DNA of 64,000 nucleotides from Sthenelais limicola (GCA_942159475.1 OW804102.1:36958873-37022872), one strand, 5' to 3'; counted from the stretch's first letter, positions 1 to 12,451 are shown. A program made the numbers and translations. Notes: generated from the sequence alone by a model not told the origin.

Positions 1-929
1 CTTCTAAACCCTAAAACTGCGCATCTTAGGTATGAAAACTGTTGGAAATATACTCTCAAATACATTGCGTCACGAACGGTGATGGTCACACAAATATTCG
101 TCGTCATTTCCCTCATTAATAGAACACTAGAATGATGAAAAAAATGCAAGATCCATAAGAAGAAGAAAAGCCCTTTCGAATGGTATATGGCAGATAGACC
201 TACTCTCATGGGATCGTTATGAAAATCAGTGTAGAAAGACCGTCACGGACGGTGACGAGGGCAAAAAACTTCCCCATTTTGGAAACCTAGATCTTCAGCA
301 TAACAAGAAATATTTATCGATTTTTTTCTTCCTGTTTCAATACACCCATGTGTCCATCTTTCATCAAACATTCAGAAATCATTTTTTGCATGATATTTTG
401 TGAAACCACCTCATGTTATTGGCGTCACGGAAAGTGGGTACGCATTTGTTCAGAATATAGAGTCTAATATCATGGAACCATTGATTATGAGGCATGACCA
501 CATAGGAAAGATCTAATTGAAGAAAACTAGCAAAAAATGAAATTTTCCCATTTGGAACCATTTCATGAGAATCGACCATAATTATATCAATTATGGAATT
601 TAGAATAATGAAATAATTCGGTTTAATTTCTGGTAGAATATACTTCCTCACCATACACCTCTATTTCATGTAACAATGCTACAAGAGAATATGGATTCAT
701 ATTCGCACCTAGTTATATACAGAGAAAGCCTGTCTGCCAGGTGTTACTAAGACAATGGCTAGGCAAGCCTTCCCATTTGGGCGCGCTTGACTGATTTCCT
801 AATCCCCGCATTGCGTTATCCCAATGCCTGCTACCGTGTGGAATTATATTATTATAATTACGCGATACACATGACTCACTATACGCTATTAATTACTAGA
901 TCTAGGGACTTTTCTTAGCGTGTGGTACC

Positions 930-1259
930 TCGGGGGAGCAGGCGAAACTGTAGAGTCACACTCGGATTCGAACCCAGAACCTTCCATGCACCCAGGCCCC
1001 ACGCTGGGGAGCTGACCCAGCGCTTTAGACCATTATTAGTACAATTCCACTTCGCCAATCTTCTCAAATACCCCAAATTTCAGACGAAAATAAAGTTCAA
1101 AATAAAGTAGGCCTACAACCTAGCCAAACATATTGCTAGAACCAAGGCAATACCGAATATACTCAAATTCACCTAGTATTGACCAAATTGCAGCGTAATT
1201 TAGCAGAATTGACTAAATGTATTGATCTACCAATTGTACATTTTCTGAAAATCTGACCC
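930..1259 (-). mobile_element. tRNA-like SINE head fused to a Family A MITE copy
   Basis: Positions about 930-1035, read on the minus strand, contain GGTTCTGGGTTCGAATCC, a good B box, and upstream a tRNA-D-arm-like TGGTCTAAAGCGCTGG. The cloverleaf does not close, so it is a tRNA-derived SINE or pseudogene rather than a tRNA gene. Directly beside it (about 1027-1259) is a Family A MITE whose right end reads TTTTCTGAAAATCTGACCC. Confidence 0.5.
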
Positions 1260-1641
1260 ATATGCTATATGTTTTAATTTCAATACTCATGGGTTAGGCA
1301 CATTCAAAAGTGTCCAGGAACGTTTATATAGAGGGTCAAGAGGGTTGAATATTCAAATAACATGATAGAGACTTCATTGGTAAATCTGTTACTACCAACC
1401 TACATGGCATGTACAAATATTAGAAATAGAAAAGAGAAAAAGAAATTGGCAGTTCCTCATGACAATGGTGCCCTTGGTTATATAGTGTACCATAACTTGA
1501 CTCTTTTATATTTGATTATATATATGTATTATGGTAATGCTATACACTAATCCATATTTGTGCGACTTAAGACACATTTCTTTGTGACACATCACATATA
1601 TGTTGGACAGTTAGAAGGCCTATTGGTCAAACTAAACCTAC

Positions 1642-4600
1642 ATTATCAGGGTTGGCTGGACAACTGCTATGTACATGGTCACACAGCTCATTGGTCAGTT
1701 CACACCTGGAGCCGTCCGTGTTCGGGGTAACATCCCCAACAGCTGTCTGGGCAAAGGCTGCTGGAACCCAGGCCTTAAAACATGAAATAATGCATTAATT
1801 TAATGATTATTTTTGTTAAAACATTTTATTGAGTCCAGTTCCGTTGCGGTATACAATGGTAATCTCATGGAACCCAGTCAAAAAGATATTCACTTATTCA
1901 ATTGTTGGGATCTATCTATTTGATCTTTGACATCGAAGTACCAGAATTTAAGCTTTATCAATGATAGGCTATATAAACGCATATGTACAATATCTCAATT
2001 CGTTTTTGTTTTTTTGTTTTTTTACCTCTGAAAAGGAGAAGATGCTACACGAACTATAAAACCTGGTTTGAAGGTTTGTTTATTTGGGATTACGTTTTGG
2101 GAGGATTTTTTCCAGTTGTTTTTGCTACAGGTTTTCTAAAACGTCCTCATTTGCATTTGGAGAACCCGCCCCAATCCGTTCATGTGATGACTTCACTTAT
2201 TATCGCTGATTAGACTTCAAATAATTGTATAAACATATAGTCCTACCAGCAGTAGAATATTGATAAATTCAGTCCTATAAATCATAATATGAGTGAATGT
2301 GGTAGGATTAGGTTTGTCGTAATAACTGAGAATGCACTGAGAATGCACCTTTCAATAAGTCAAGGCACTACGAAAACTACTCTGAACGAGTGAGTGTGCT
2401 CCTTTTTTTAATTCATTATCTATAGGAAATATAATATTTCACATATACATCTAATATTCGTGAATAGAACCCTATGAAAACCCCCTACCTAACTATATAC
2501 ATCAATCCAATAGTAAGTCTATGGGCGGAGGAGGATGGAGTTTGGAGTGAACCATGTTGTAACTGGTTGTAGTAGTGCATGTAAAAAGATCAGGTTCTGC
2601 CGAGATTTGAACTCGGATCGCAGGATTCAGAGTCCTGAGTGCTAACCGTTACACCACAGAACCGGCTGAACCCCCACCTTGGGTATTGGCTATTCAACAC
2701 TCTTCTTGGGTATTGTGGGTGAGTGAGTGAGTGAGTAATGGTTGCTTAATGCCATGACGACATCCATGTGGAGTCATATTCATGGCAATGAAAGTTAGTG
2801 AGATGGAATGAGATGAGAAAAGTGATTTAGTTTACAGTCCAGCTGTAAATAATACAAACAAATAAAACAAAGAATAAAATGGATATAGCAATAACAAAAG
2901 TTTGGTTTTGTATGAAAGAGACTATAACAAAGAGAACAGACCAGCAGTTCTTAGATAATTGATGACATTGTCACCATTGACCGTTTTAAAAAGTGTTTTG
3001 AGGTCAGGAGCGTTGAAATATTTGATACGGGCATCATGCAAGTCTGCACATTCCAGTAGGATATGCTTCACAGTGAGTGGGGTTTGACAAGCAATACATT
3101 CAGGCTGTGGTTCTCTCTTCACCAGGTGGACATGGGTCAGTCTGGTGTGTCCGATAAGACAACGAGAGAACACAACTTGTTCTCGCCTGGTGTTAAAGGA
3201 AGCCTTAATAGGTTCTGCAAGCATTGGTTGTATTTCATGGAGTTTGTTGTCAATACATTCGTCCCATTCACTTTGCCAAATGGACTGGGTATGTGTTTTA
3301 ATGAGGGGCCTCAAGTCAGATGGAGGGAATGGACATACAGTGATTTCTTGATTGAGGGCTTGTCTAGCAGCTCTGTCAGCAAACTCATTCCCTGGAATGT
3401 TGACATGACCAGGAACCCAGCAGAACTGGATATCATAGTCAGCATTTGTCAGGGAGTTCAATTTGTCATGAATGCACATGACTGTTGGATGGTCAGTTTT
3501 TAGATTGGCAAGAGACTGCAGGACAGATTTGGAATCACTAAAGATGATGCATGCTTTGTGGTCTGCATCAGCAATACACTCAAGAGCCATCAGGATGGCT
3601 TTGGCTTCAGCAGTGAAGATGGAGCAATGGTCTGGAAGCCGACTGCTCAGTCTGGCTGTACGGCCAAACACAGCAGAAGATACCCTCTTGCCCTCTTTGG
3701 AGCCATCAGTGTAAAAAGCCACATGGTTGAAGTAGTGGGATCTAACGTTGTTAAACATTTCGAGATATGTAAGTGGGGAGGTATCCCCTTTTTTTCTTGC
3801 AGTCAGGTCAAAAATGATGTTAGGTTTTTTCCTGAGCCAAGGAGGGATGCTGGGAGTAGTCACTAAGGACAACATGTTGAGATCTGCATCAAGTTCTCTA
3901 ATGCTGGTTCTCAATCTCAGACCAAATGGTTTGGTGTAGGTCGGTCTGGCATCAAAAAGATCTCTGTTGTTTTCACCAAAGATAGCAATGTGTGCAGGGT
4001 TTCGTCTGCTGCTCCGTATTTTGGTTGCATATTGGAGTCCCAGCTTAAGTCTCCTATTCTCGAGGCAGGCTTCCCTGCATTCAACCAAGAGGCTCTTCAC
4101 TGTGGGTGTTACATATATTCTCTAATTACATTTAAATTATCACTGGTGTAACTAATTCAATAAAACAACTCTGTAACTTTAGTATTAACTTAACACCTAC
4201 CTTTGTACCTCGCCCTGTAATTACGGGATTTATTGTCTTGATCTTATTGAACTCTGTTACATATAAAGCTATATCCATGACTTCGTTCATGCTAAAAGAA
4301 TTAACCAGATTCTAGGAATAAAACTCTGTAATAACGAAATTCCAGGGATCACACTTTATAATTCATTTCAATTCAATTCAAGAATTCTTTATTGCTGACG
4401 ATGTTTTTTCTAAATAAGGTGGCCCAACATTCTAAATAAACAGAGGTCTAGATAGGTCTTCCGTTGGGTGCCTGATTCTTGTTTGAGCTTTACTTGTTTG
4501 GCTATATTCCGATGTGTACTTTTCCTTTCCTTTTATTCTAATGGCGCATCTGGAAGACCCATTATAATTAAGGTGATAGCATTAAGGGCCTATAGTCCAT

Positions 4601-7600
4601 TAAGCCAATTTCCATGCGATTTTGCACCACAGAAGACTCTTTTGCACTAAATTCTGTGAGAATCGCATGAGAATCTGCTTAGTGGACTAGGCCCTTTTTT
4701 GTACATTGTGTAAAGCTTTCCATGGATTAACTTAGGACTACATCACAAAAATGCAATTCTCAGCTGAAAATGAAACCATTTTGTAATGTAAACTTATCCA
4801 TGGAAAATAACATCACATTACAATGGAACGATTACATGAGTTTAGTTTAGGATTACCTCTCCAGGGAACTTGCCAGGGTTGAGGTAGCGTTCCATCATCT
4901 GTGCTGCATAGCCCTTGTTGTCTGTGCTCAGTAAGTGGTTGGTGTTCTTCATGCTTGTAGTGTGCACTGGAAATAGACTGACAAACACAAGGTAGTTTAA
5001 TATATTTTATCATGTATACACGCATTGCTCTGAAAACAACGTATCTAGAGTGATTTACATATAGTGCGTACTTCACTTGTGATTTATGTGGGGTTGTCAT
5101 GGCAACCAATCTGGATTTTTTTTACTAAGATTACCAGTAAATTTCAAATTTATGACGCGATGTTTTTTTTTCATGATTGAAAGCATGTATAATTAATATG
5201 TTAACTAACTTGCAACTCATGCAATATTCACGCTCCTTAACCCAACTCGTTATTATATTATTATACAACTTTTATTCAGTAAACATATACATAATATGAA
5301 ATAAGGAACAGGACTATTGTTCCCTCTCCACTGGAGTTCTACCAGGTAGCCCTTAACAAAAGATGTGAATACATAAAGAAGAATGCTGTAAAGTGAGGTA
5401 CATAAATGAACAGAAATTGATTTGTAAGTTTATCCGATGATGAAATTAAATTAGATTTACTGCCCAATTGTCAATGATTTAGTAATTTGTTAAGTCTGGT
5501 GTTTAAGTCCGTATTGGGATTTTATAGTTCGATGTTTTATACTTTTCTTTATCTTCATTGATGTTTGTTGTTTCTTGATCCTCTTCTTTTGGTATTTGAG
5601 GTGCTGATACTTGAATAACTTAAAAATATCACCTCATATCACCCCATATCAAGGTGATATGGGGTGATATGGGGTGATATGGTTAGTTAACCTGTATATA
5701 TATATAATATCATACACCCATACTGATCGACAAGTGGAAAACACAAATATTCAATTACTTGGACCTCATTCTAATCTCCCTATTTATTGCATTACTGCAT
5801 GGCACCAATGTGAATCTAAAGGGCATATAGTCCCCTAAGACAATTCTCATATGATTCTCAAAGAATTTAGTGGAGAAGTGTCCTCTGCAGCGCAAAACTG
5901 CATGAGAATAGGCTTAGTGGACAAAGCCCTTAAAGGTGTAACTTCACCAAGAGATTTTTAATTACGGCCCATCCGGTTTTCACCTTACGGCTAATGGTAA
6001 ACCAATGGTGCTGGATTAGAGAACCGTATCTGCAGCAAGAACGAAAACCTTGGAGTAGCCCTAGCATTAGATGTAATAGTGTTATACTACCAGGTGGACA
6101 GACAGACCCTGAGGGCATGTCTACATAGTATGAATATATATTAGGTGTCATGCACATGCGTGGAGGTATGTCCACCAGTGAGACGTGTCACAGCTAGGAA
6201 ACCAGAGCTGTGTCTAGAAAGTATCCGCGCGAGAATTTGTGTTGTGTAGGTGTATGGTAACTGCTTGGCTGGTTAGTTTAGTAGAATATTTTCCGGCCGC
6301 TGTATTTGTTATATCGTTGGTAATAATGAAAGCTTTTAAAATTATGGTTTCGGCGACTGCAGAGCCGGGGGACCCGGCTAAACTTGGCCACTGGGAACGA
6401 GTTGACTCGGTGTTTTGCTTGGTCTGCAGGCGTCTTTATGGCAATGCCATAAAACCCCTGCAGATTTTAGACTTCAGGAGAAGAATCGATATTTCGTTAC
6501 CTTTTTAATGGAATAATCGCGGAGTTTCTACATGGAATATGACAGCAATACATGCACGTGATAATCCTAGGCTAGTTGTTTGTTGTTAGTTGCAAAGACG
6601 GAAGTGTCTGACCGGAAGGAGCGTGCTCAATACACTATGAGAAGCCTTACGTATCATTTCCCATACATTTCAGTCATGTGGCCCAACTTTCACGGTCGGT
6701 CGATCGGCCGATATGCAGTCCCCATTCACGCTAGTGTTAACGTAATTTGAACGAAGATTGTCATTTACTTGTGTGCATTTCGGTTAAACTGACTTAACTC
6801 AAGTATAGCTTTGTTATTTTGCTGGCTATTGATGTGCCTGGATGGATACGTTTGTAGGAAAATGAGTGCGAGAAAGCTTTTGCAGACCCGGGGCCCCCTC
6901 TCTAATAATCGCTGTACATTTATGGCGATGCGTACGTAGTGTTTCGGAAATAGCATCCGCTTATCGAAATAAGCGCTTGGGCATCCGTTCGTCCAGTTGA
7001 ATAAAAAGAGGCACTTGCCATTCGGAAGTCAGTCATTCGGCAGTCATTCAGAAGGCAGTGTGTGGACCATTCAGTCAAGGAAATATGTGTTGGACTTACT
7101 TCATTTAACATTAAGATTAACAGTAACTAGTATATACTCATTTAACAACAGAGTATATCAATAGTTACATCCATGGACTCACCTCATCACCCCAAGAGTG
7201 TTTGCAGCCTCATCGACAAACTTCAGGAAAGTCATGTCTCTGTCTACATTATGTGTGTACCTATAAACATGAAGGTCATATTCACATGATTGTCTGTCTT
7301 TGGACTCAAGGAACAAAAGGATAGTGTTATTCATAATGTTGTTTAAAATACATAATATCTTTGCTAATCTCAATAATATTATGTTTAACATGTCAAGAAG
7401 AGATTTGCAACATAATAGTGGCAGCCACAATGGTGACAGGACAATATCTCACAGATCATATCCGGGCAGGGAGAATGATGGGAGGGGGAATGGGGCAGGG
7501 AGAATGTGGTAGGGAGAATGTTGGCAGGGGACCACCAGACAACCAGTTGACAATATCCCCCTGGACAATATCCCCCTGGACAATATCCCCTTGACAATAT

Positions 7601-10600
7601 CCCCCTGGACAATATCCCCTGGACAATATCCCCTGGACAATATCCCCCTGGACAATATCCCCCTGGACAATATCCCTATGGACAATATCCCCCTGCACAA
7701 TATCCCCCCTGACAATATCCCCCTGGACAATATCCCCCTGGACAATATCCCCCTGGACAATATCCCCTGGACAATATCCCCTGGACGATATCCCCTGGAC
7801 GATATCCCCCTGGACAATATCCCCCTGGACAATATCCCAACTCACAGCCCAAGGTTGTGGTGTGGGGAATATTGTCCAAGGGGGGCAGGGGGGGGGGGGG
7901 CTGGTATTCTCCAGGCAGATATTGACTGGGGGATTTTGTCCTGGGGGGATATTGACAAGGGTGGGTGGTGAATGGTTGTCCTACATAAGGACAAGTTGAA
8001 CTAGTGAGAGGTAAAATAGAAGAGAGCACTATACCTGGCCTTTTCTTCCTCTGGATTATTGTCATAAGAGGCGGGACTCCTGTTGATGCTGGTATCCAGT
8101 AACTCTCCATAGTTCATCAATATATCTCCTGACTGAAGGTCTTCATGGGCCCGGATTATACTCTGCAATTATTGTCTGATACATTCACTGACTTGTTAAA
8201 ATTATATGTGATGTGTTTCAGGGAAATGAGTCACAAGTCGCAAAAAATGGATTTTGAGATATCATTATATTTGAAAAGGCGAGATCAAGCCGATTCCAAC
8301 GATAGTAAACATGAAGCACATCTAAGAAGTATTTCTATATTTTTAAGTTTGATATTTTTATTTTTGAAAAACAAGTTTGCAATATTTCTGAATGGACATT
8401 TCCTGGTAAAGTAGCTTAATGTGGTCTATAAGATGGTCTTAGAAAAACATGGATATATTTATTACACTTTCCTGAAGTTGGTAAATGTATTCATGCTACA
8501 AGCAGCGTTAAGCACACGAAAAATGAACACATTCCCAGAAAGGCATCTTGTGAATAACTCATTTAAAGAAATATAAAGTTTGCGACTTATGACACATTTT
8601 GCTATAAGCACTTTATTAGCAGCTTCATTCGTTGCCTTCATCATACATCCCCAGTTCGTCAAATAAATATTGTTATTTAAAGTTGTTTTCTGCAAACCAT
8701 TTATTATATATAAGCATCAGAACAATAGAAATACTAAATCCCAACACTGAAGAGTGGGGAAGACCAACATTATCACTTATTCATTTTAGTCGATACCCTA
8801 AAGTCAAGATTTAATGGAGAAAGTGGGGTGTGGAGTGTAATTCAAATTACTCTCTAAATATATTTTACAAAACGGATATTAACTACCGTATTTATGGTCT
8901 ACCGTATATCCTAACCTCAAGAGTTAAAGAGATAAAAGTCTAAGCTCAGAGGTGAGAGAGTGCCTCCAAACTGAGGAAAAGCCTCTCACTCCAAACCACA
9001 AAATGCCATTAAAATTCCATTAGGACGCCGGGAAAGCCATTAGTGCAGTAGGCGTCCTATCCCTGACCATTCTTATCTGATCTGAGCGGCTCTGAGCCTA
9101 GACTGGGTGGTTCTTTATTGCTCTGTAAGCCTATTTTACTGATTCTCTAGCTGAGTGATTATATATCAGATTTTTTTTATTTTATTTTAAGGCCAAAACA
9201 TTTAACATATATACTATATATTAATTAATTAGATTAATGGATACCAATGAAAACCAGTTCTCCTAATCAGAGAACTGGGAGGTATTTCCCTTTTGTTGCA
9301 TGGATGTTTATTATTTCGTGTTAATTAACATTGATATTCTTTGATAAATTGATGAGTTTTTTACTTGAAAGATAACTTTTGATGTATAAATTTGTTAAAA
9401 CCTTTAGATCTTCACAATATGCTTGTAACTCACGAATGAGACTTATTACATGCTGTGAAACTTCGCTCAATAAAATTTAATAAAAAAATATTCTGATGTA
9501 AATGGAAGCATTGCAATAAAGTAATGTATACTCATATGGGATTTTTTGTAATTCGTTTAATATCACAATGTGTGATGTGTTACAGGAAAATGAGTCTTGC
9601 CAAAAATGGATTTTGAAACATCATTATTCGAAAAGATGAAGCCGATTTTAATGATAGTAAACAGTGGGACATTTATTTCATATTTCTATATTCTAAGTTT
9701 GATACTTTAGTTCTGAAAAAAAAGTTTGCAATATTTCTCGGTGGACATTTACTAGTAAAGTAGCTAAATATGCTATACAAAAATGACCTAAGAATTGCAT
9801 GGATATATTTGATACACTGTCTTGAAATTTGGTACATGTATTCATATAACTAGAGGCATTAGATACCCTGAAAATGAGAACATTCCTTCAAGGGGGTCTT
9901 GTGAATAAATTGCTTTGGAAAATATCAATCTTGTGACTCATTTCCCTGAAACACATTATATTTGGCTTAAAAGTGAATAAAACAAATATGTGCCCACCTG
10001 TACTACGCCTGTGACAAAGGCATCATAGGTCTGTTGTACAAAGCCTAGGGAGGGGAAGACGTACATAAGGTAGGTGTGGAAACCTCCAGGGCAGGAATGG
10101 CTGTGGGTGGGCAGTAACATGACATTGTCCATGCTATACATGTCACCATACAACTCACGCAACTTCTCATGTACCTGTGTGGGAGAAACAGTCATTATTA
10201 TAACATGTCATTGTTTATTATTATTGATAACAACATTTTTCAATATATCCTCACTGATCAACGATCATTCTGTTCTTTTCCCTGATGAAGGGCTAATGAA
10301 GCCCCGGAACGTTGGAAATAAAAGTCACTACCTAAATAGGTAGGCACTTTTATTTCCAACGTTCTGTATTTAGTAGTGAAACATATGTGAAATATATGTG
10401 ATTGTTCAATATTAATTTCACCCTCCACGATATATCCCCAGAACAATCCTATAAATTGTCTTGCAAATCGAATCTTACCTATTTATATTACGACTGAATA
10501 GGTTATTCACTTAGGGCGGAAAGAATACGTCGATTTAATAGTGTTGCTGATTCTGTATGCGTTGTATAAAGAGATGGAATGACTGCGATGTAAGTGCGTC

Positions 10601-11997
10601 TGTGATTGGTCGATATCCCTGTCATTGATGACGTCAGACCAATCAGAGATGAGCTTACTCAGCCGCGAGGCACATTAAGAAAGACATGGCCTTCGTGAAA
10701 AGAACTGTACTCGAAAGAACTGTACTCGAGGTTAGGAACTAGTTGTGTAATACAATGGCTCTTGTTTGCACTTTATTTTGCATCCAGCGCGAGACCTGCG
10801 GCTGCATGTTGGATGCAAAATAAAGCGTAAACTCAAGCCATTGAATCACACTTGTAGTTGTAAATTCTGGTTCAGTTCCATCTAAACCTTATTCTAAATT
10901 TCAACCCATTTTTAAGCAACTTTTAATAACTTTTTATTCACCCTATTTGATTTTGTGAACGGCCTTCTAAACGTTTTCTAATATGCTACTGAAGGTGGTT
11001 TTTAATGCCTAGACGGTGATAAAGAGGCTAAACACTTTTGATGATGGTAGCAGAAAAAAACGTTTTCTAAAAGGGGACAAAAAAACCGTCTTCAAGCATG
11101 TTTAATATGAAGACGTTCTTTTTTTTAATTACTATTACGGCCATCATTTTACGTACAAATCAAAGACGCACATCAAACAATGTTGATACATTACTGCGTT
11201 GCCTTCCATCGTACAAGATTAAATCTATTCTCAACTACAAATTACTCATAGATATATACCAACATATATATACTAACTATACACACATTTGTTCTGTCAT
11301 GTTACATACCAAAATACTGGCACAGACTTTTTATTTCAACACATGTCCACTATTACTTCAAAATCTTCTTCTCCCTTCACAGATATCTTTCAGATAGACA
11401 GTTCAGTACCCTGATCGCCAAGCCCTTATAAGGACTGTTTGTTGCATAGGAAAATTTATTAAAAAAGAATAAAAACTGTCCTTTTTATTCTCTTTTTGCA
11501 TTGCAGTATACAACCATATTTTAGTCAATGTTGCATCTCAGATCTTATAGTGATCAATTTCCTACCTTATTATGAAACGGAATTTGTCCCAAATGCGATG
11601 TTTTTTTACTTAATTCCTATGTCCCTGATTATGAAACAAGGCCTGTTCTTGCTTACCCCAGTTCGCACGGCCTGAGACACCATGGTTGCCTCCACCACTA
11701 CCACTGCTACCCTCTTGGATTTGTCGCTGGTTGCGATGACGAAAGCACGACTAAATTGTCGCAAGTGTAGTCCTCTAGCATTCTGGGCTGGGCTGGCATA
11801 GCCATACTGTAATATAACCATATCAAGTCGAATATTGGTTTGCTCTGTTGGTATATGAGTGGTTGGGGATGTAGAGAGAATGGGGACATTGAATATTTCC
11901 AAACGAAGTAGTTGCTCTGCACTGAATGCTTATTTGTTTCTTATATACTTTTTATTCGGGAATTGGCAATCATATGATATCAATGTACCCTTCCCTC

Positions 11998-12036
<39 letters not shown>

Positions 12037-12451
12037 TCCCTCTCTTTCTCCCAGCAGATAGGTGACTTGTTTTTCTTGATATAATATATGTAATAAACAA
12101 ATGAAGGATATATTTAAATTCTTACCCAACACCAACATGGTATCAGAGAATACCATACAAACCGAAAGATTGATATTTCGTGGGCGATTATTTCATCCCA
12201 TGTTTATAGATTATTAAACATACATTCTGCATTAATTATAACACTCATCGAAGTCCATAATTCATTACATTTCATGGCACTAGGCTGTAATTTGCTATGG
12301 CGAATTTTAAAACAGATTATATTATACTGACCAATATTCCTTCGGCGATGACACCAGTGGCATCCGCGATTCCGCGTCCTATTTGTAATTTCGCCGAAAT
12401 GAAACTAGGAAAGGAGGCGAAAGCTACAATTAATACCAAAATGACCCTCAT
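1642..12451 (-). CDS. ASAH2-like: Neutral (non-lysosomal) ceramidase, N-terminal part, seven exons found, runs off left edge
   Basis: Family role: hydrolyses ceramide to sphingosine and fatty acid; secreted or membrane-anchored zinc amidase. Exons in coding order: 12451-12332, 11806-11657, 10174-9998, 8128-8035, 7260-7183, 4977-4857, 1773-1642. All have GT/AG borders. Phases agree except between 9998 (phase 0) and 8128 (needs one base), so a short exon of 3n+1 bases lies there that I could not find. Residues 1-20 are a signal peptide ([20 protein letters not shown]). Family landmarks follow: [24 protein letters not shown] (HxH zinc site), [19 protein letters not shown] (second zinc His), [14 protein letters not shown], then a Cys-rich stretch. 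The catalytic hexapeptide is normally GDVSPN; here its Ser is Thr (codon ACC). The C-terminal half, with the remaining zinc ligands, lies beyond position 1. Introns hold a LINE, tRNA-Gln and a minisatellite. Family call is firm; activity is uncertain. Confidence 0.9.
2592..2663 (-). tRNA. tRNA-Gln (anticodon CTG)
   Basis: On the minus strand the gene starts GGTTCTGTGG and folds into a full cloverleaf. The 7-bp acceptor GGTTCTG pairs with CAGAACC. The anticodon loop context is GGACTCTGAATCC with CTG, and the T arm is GAGTTCAAATCTC. The discriminator is T, as in other animal tRNA-Gln. A run of five T follows the 3' end by a few bases (Pol III terminator). No intron. It sits in a ceramidase intron on the same strand. 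Confidence 0.95.
2716..4108 (-). mobile_element. 5'-truncated non-LTR retrotransposon with RNase H domain (I/Jockey-like)
   Basis: An open frame at 4100-2922 encodes 392 residues: the C-terminal end of a LINE ORF2. The RNase H catalytic set is visible: FYTDGS (D), TAEAKAI (E), FSDSKS (D), and GNEFADRAA (D) with the preceding [11 protein letters not shown] CxxC...H...C knuckle follows ([17 protein letters not shown]). No reverse transcriptase is present, so the copy is 5'-truncated and dead on its own. The frame is uninterrupted, so the insertion looks young. The 3' end is a (TCAC)n tail at about 2716-2740. It sits in the ceramidase intron between 1773 and 4857, in the same orientation as that gene. 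Confidence 0.85.
4583..4696. mobile_element. Family E MITE
   Basis: Ends AAGGGCCTATAGTCCATTAA and complement (GCTTAGTGGACTAGGCCCTT), about 115 bp, in a ceramidase intron. Confidence 0.7.
5817..5934. mobile_element. Family E MITE
   Basis: AAAGGGCATATAGTCCCCTA to GGCTTAGTGGACAAAGCCCT; interior GCATGAGAATAGG shared with the copy at 4583. Confidence 0.65.
7548..7840 (+). repeat. 15-bp minisatellite (GGACAATATCCCCCT)n
   Basis: About 20 units of 14-15 bp with variants GGACGATATCCCCT and GCACAATATCCCCC. Inverted units follow (GGGGAATATTGTCC at 7864, GGGGGGATATTGAC near 7946). Long open frames over this tract (e.g. [10 protein letters not shown]) are repeat artefacts. Located in a ceramidase intron. 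Confidence 0.92.
8205..8605. mobile_element. Family B TIR element
   Basis: Type description of Family B: about 400 bp, ends ATGTGATGTGTTTCAGGAAA then ATGAGTCACAAGTCGCAAAA, right end the complement (TTTGCGACTTGTGAC...TGTAACACATCACAT). The interior has GATTTTGAGATATCATCATA and CTTGAAATTTGG. Non-coding. This copy lies in a ceramidase intron. Confidence 0.75.
8938..9104. mobile_element. Family D MITE
   Basis: Ends AGTCTAAGCTCAGAG and CTCTGAGCCTAGACT, interior GCCTCCAAACTGAGG and ATTAGGACGCC...AGGCGTCC inverted blocks. About 170 bp, in a ceramidase intron. Confidence 0.75.
9566..9960. mobile_element. Family B TIR element
   Basis: Full-length, same orientation as the copy at 8205; its right end touches the next ceramidase exon (ends 9998). 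Confidence 0.75.
10303..10366. repeat. Long hairpin with GGAACGTTGGAAATAAAAG arms
   Basis: Arms GGAACGTTGGAAATAAAAGT and complement ACTTTTATTTCCAACGTTC; the loop itself is an inverted repeat CTACCT-AAAT-AGGTAG. The left arm belongs to a hammerhead-like retroelement motif. Confidence 0.75.
10602..10644. promoter_or_regulatory. Inverted CCAAT boxes around a CRE-like TGACGTCA
   Basis: TGATTGGTC at 10602 and GACCAATCA at 10636 are inverted, with TGACGTCA at 10628-10635 beside the second. Could be a promoter inside ceramidase intron 2 or the arms of a MITE. Confidence 0.3.
10742..10855. mobile_element. Small foldback element
   Basis: Arms of about 50 bp: TTGTGTAATACAATGGCTCT and GCACTTTATTTTGCATCCA pair with TGGATGCAAAATAAAGCG and AGCCATTGAATCACACTTG. 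Non-coding, ceramidase intron 2. Confidence 0.7.

Noticed and set aside
6239..6508. 89-residue frame in a GC-richer patch with CLVCRR
   Set aside because: No homology recognised, no clear splice partners; contains a small TTTATGGCA/TGCCATAAA hairpin, so may be a repeat.
7449..8110. Long overlapping open frames on both strands over the 15-bp minisatellite
   Set aside because: Unit length of 15 keeps frames open; sequence is pure repeat (DNIPL, GYCPG) in a ceramidase intron.
8128..9998. Search for the missing ceramidase exon (candidate near 8610-8660)
   Set aside because: The candidate lacks a credible acceptor and donor and overlaps a Family B end; left as not found.
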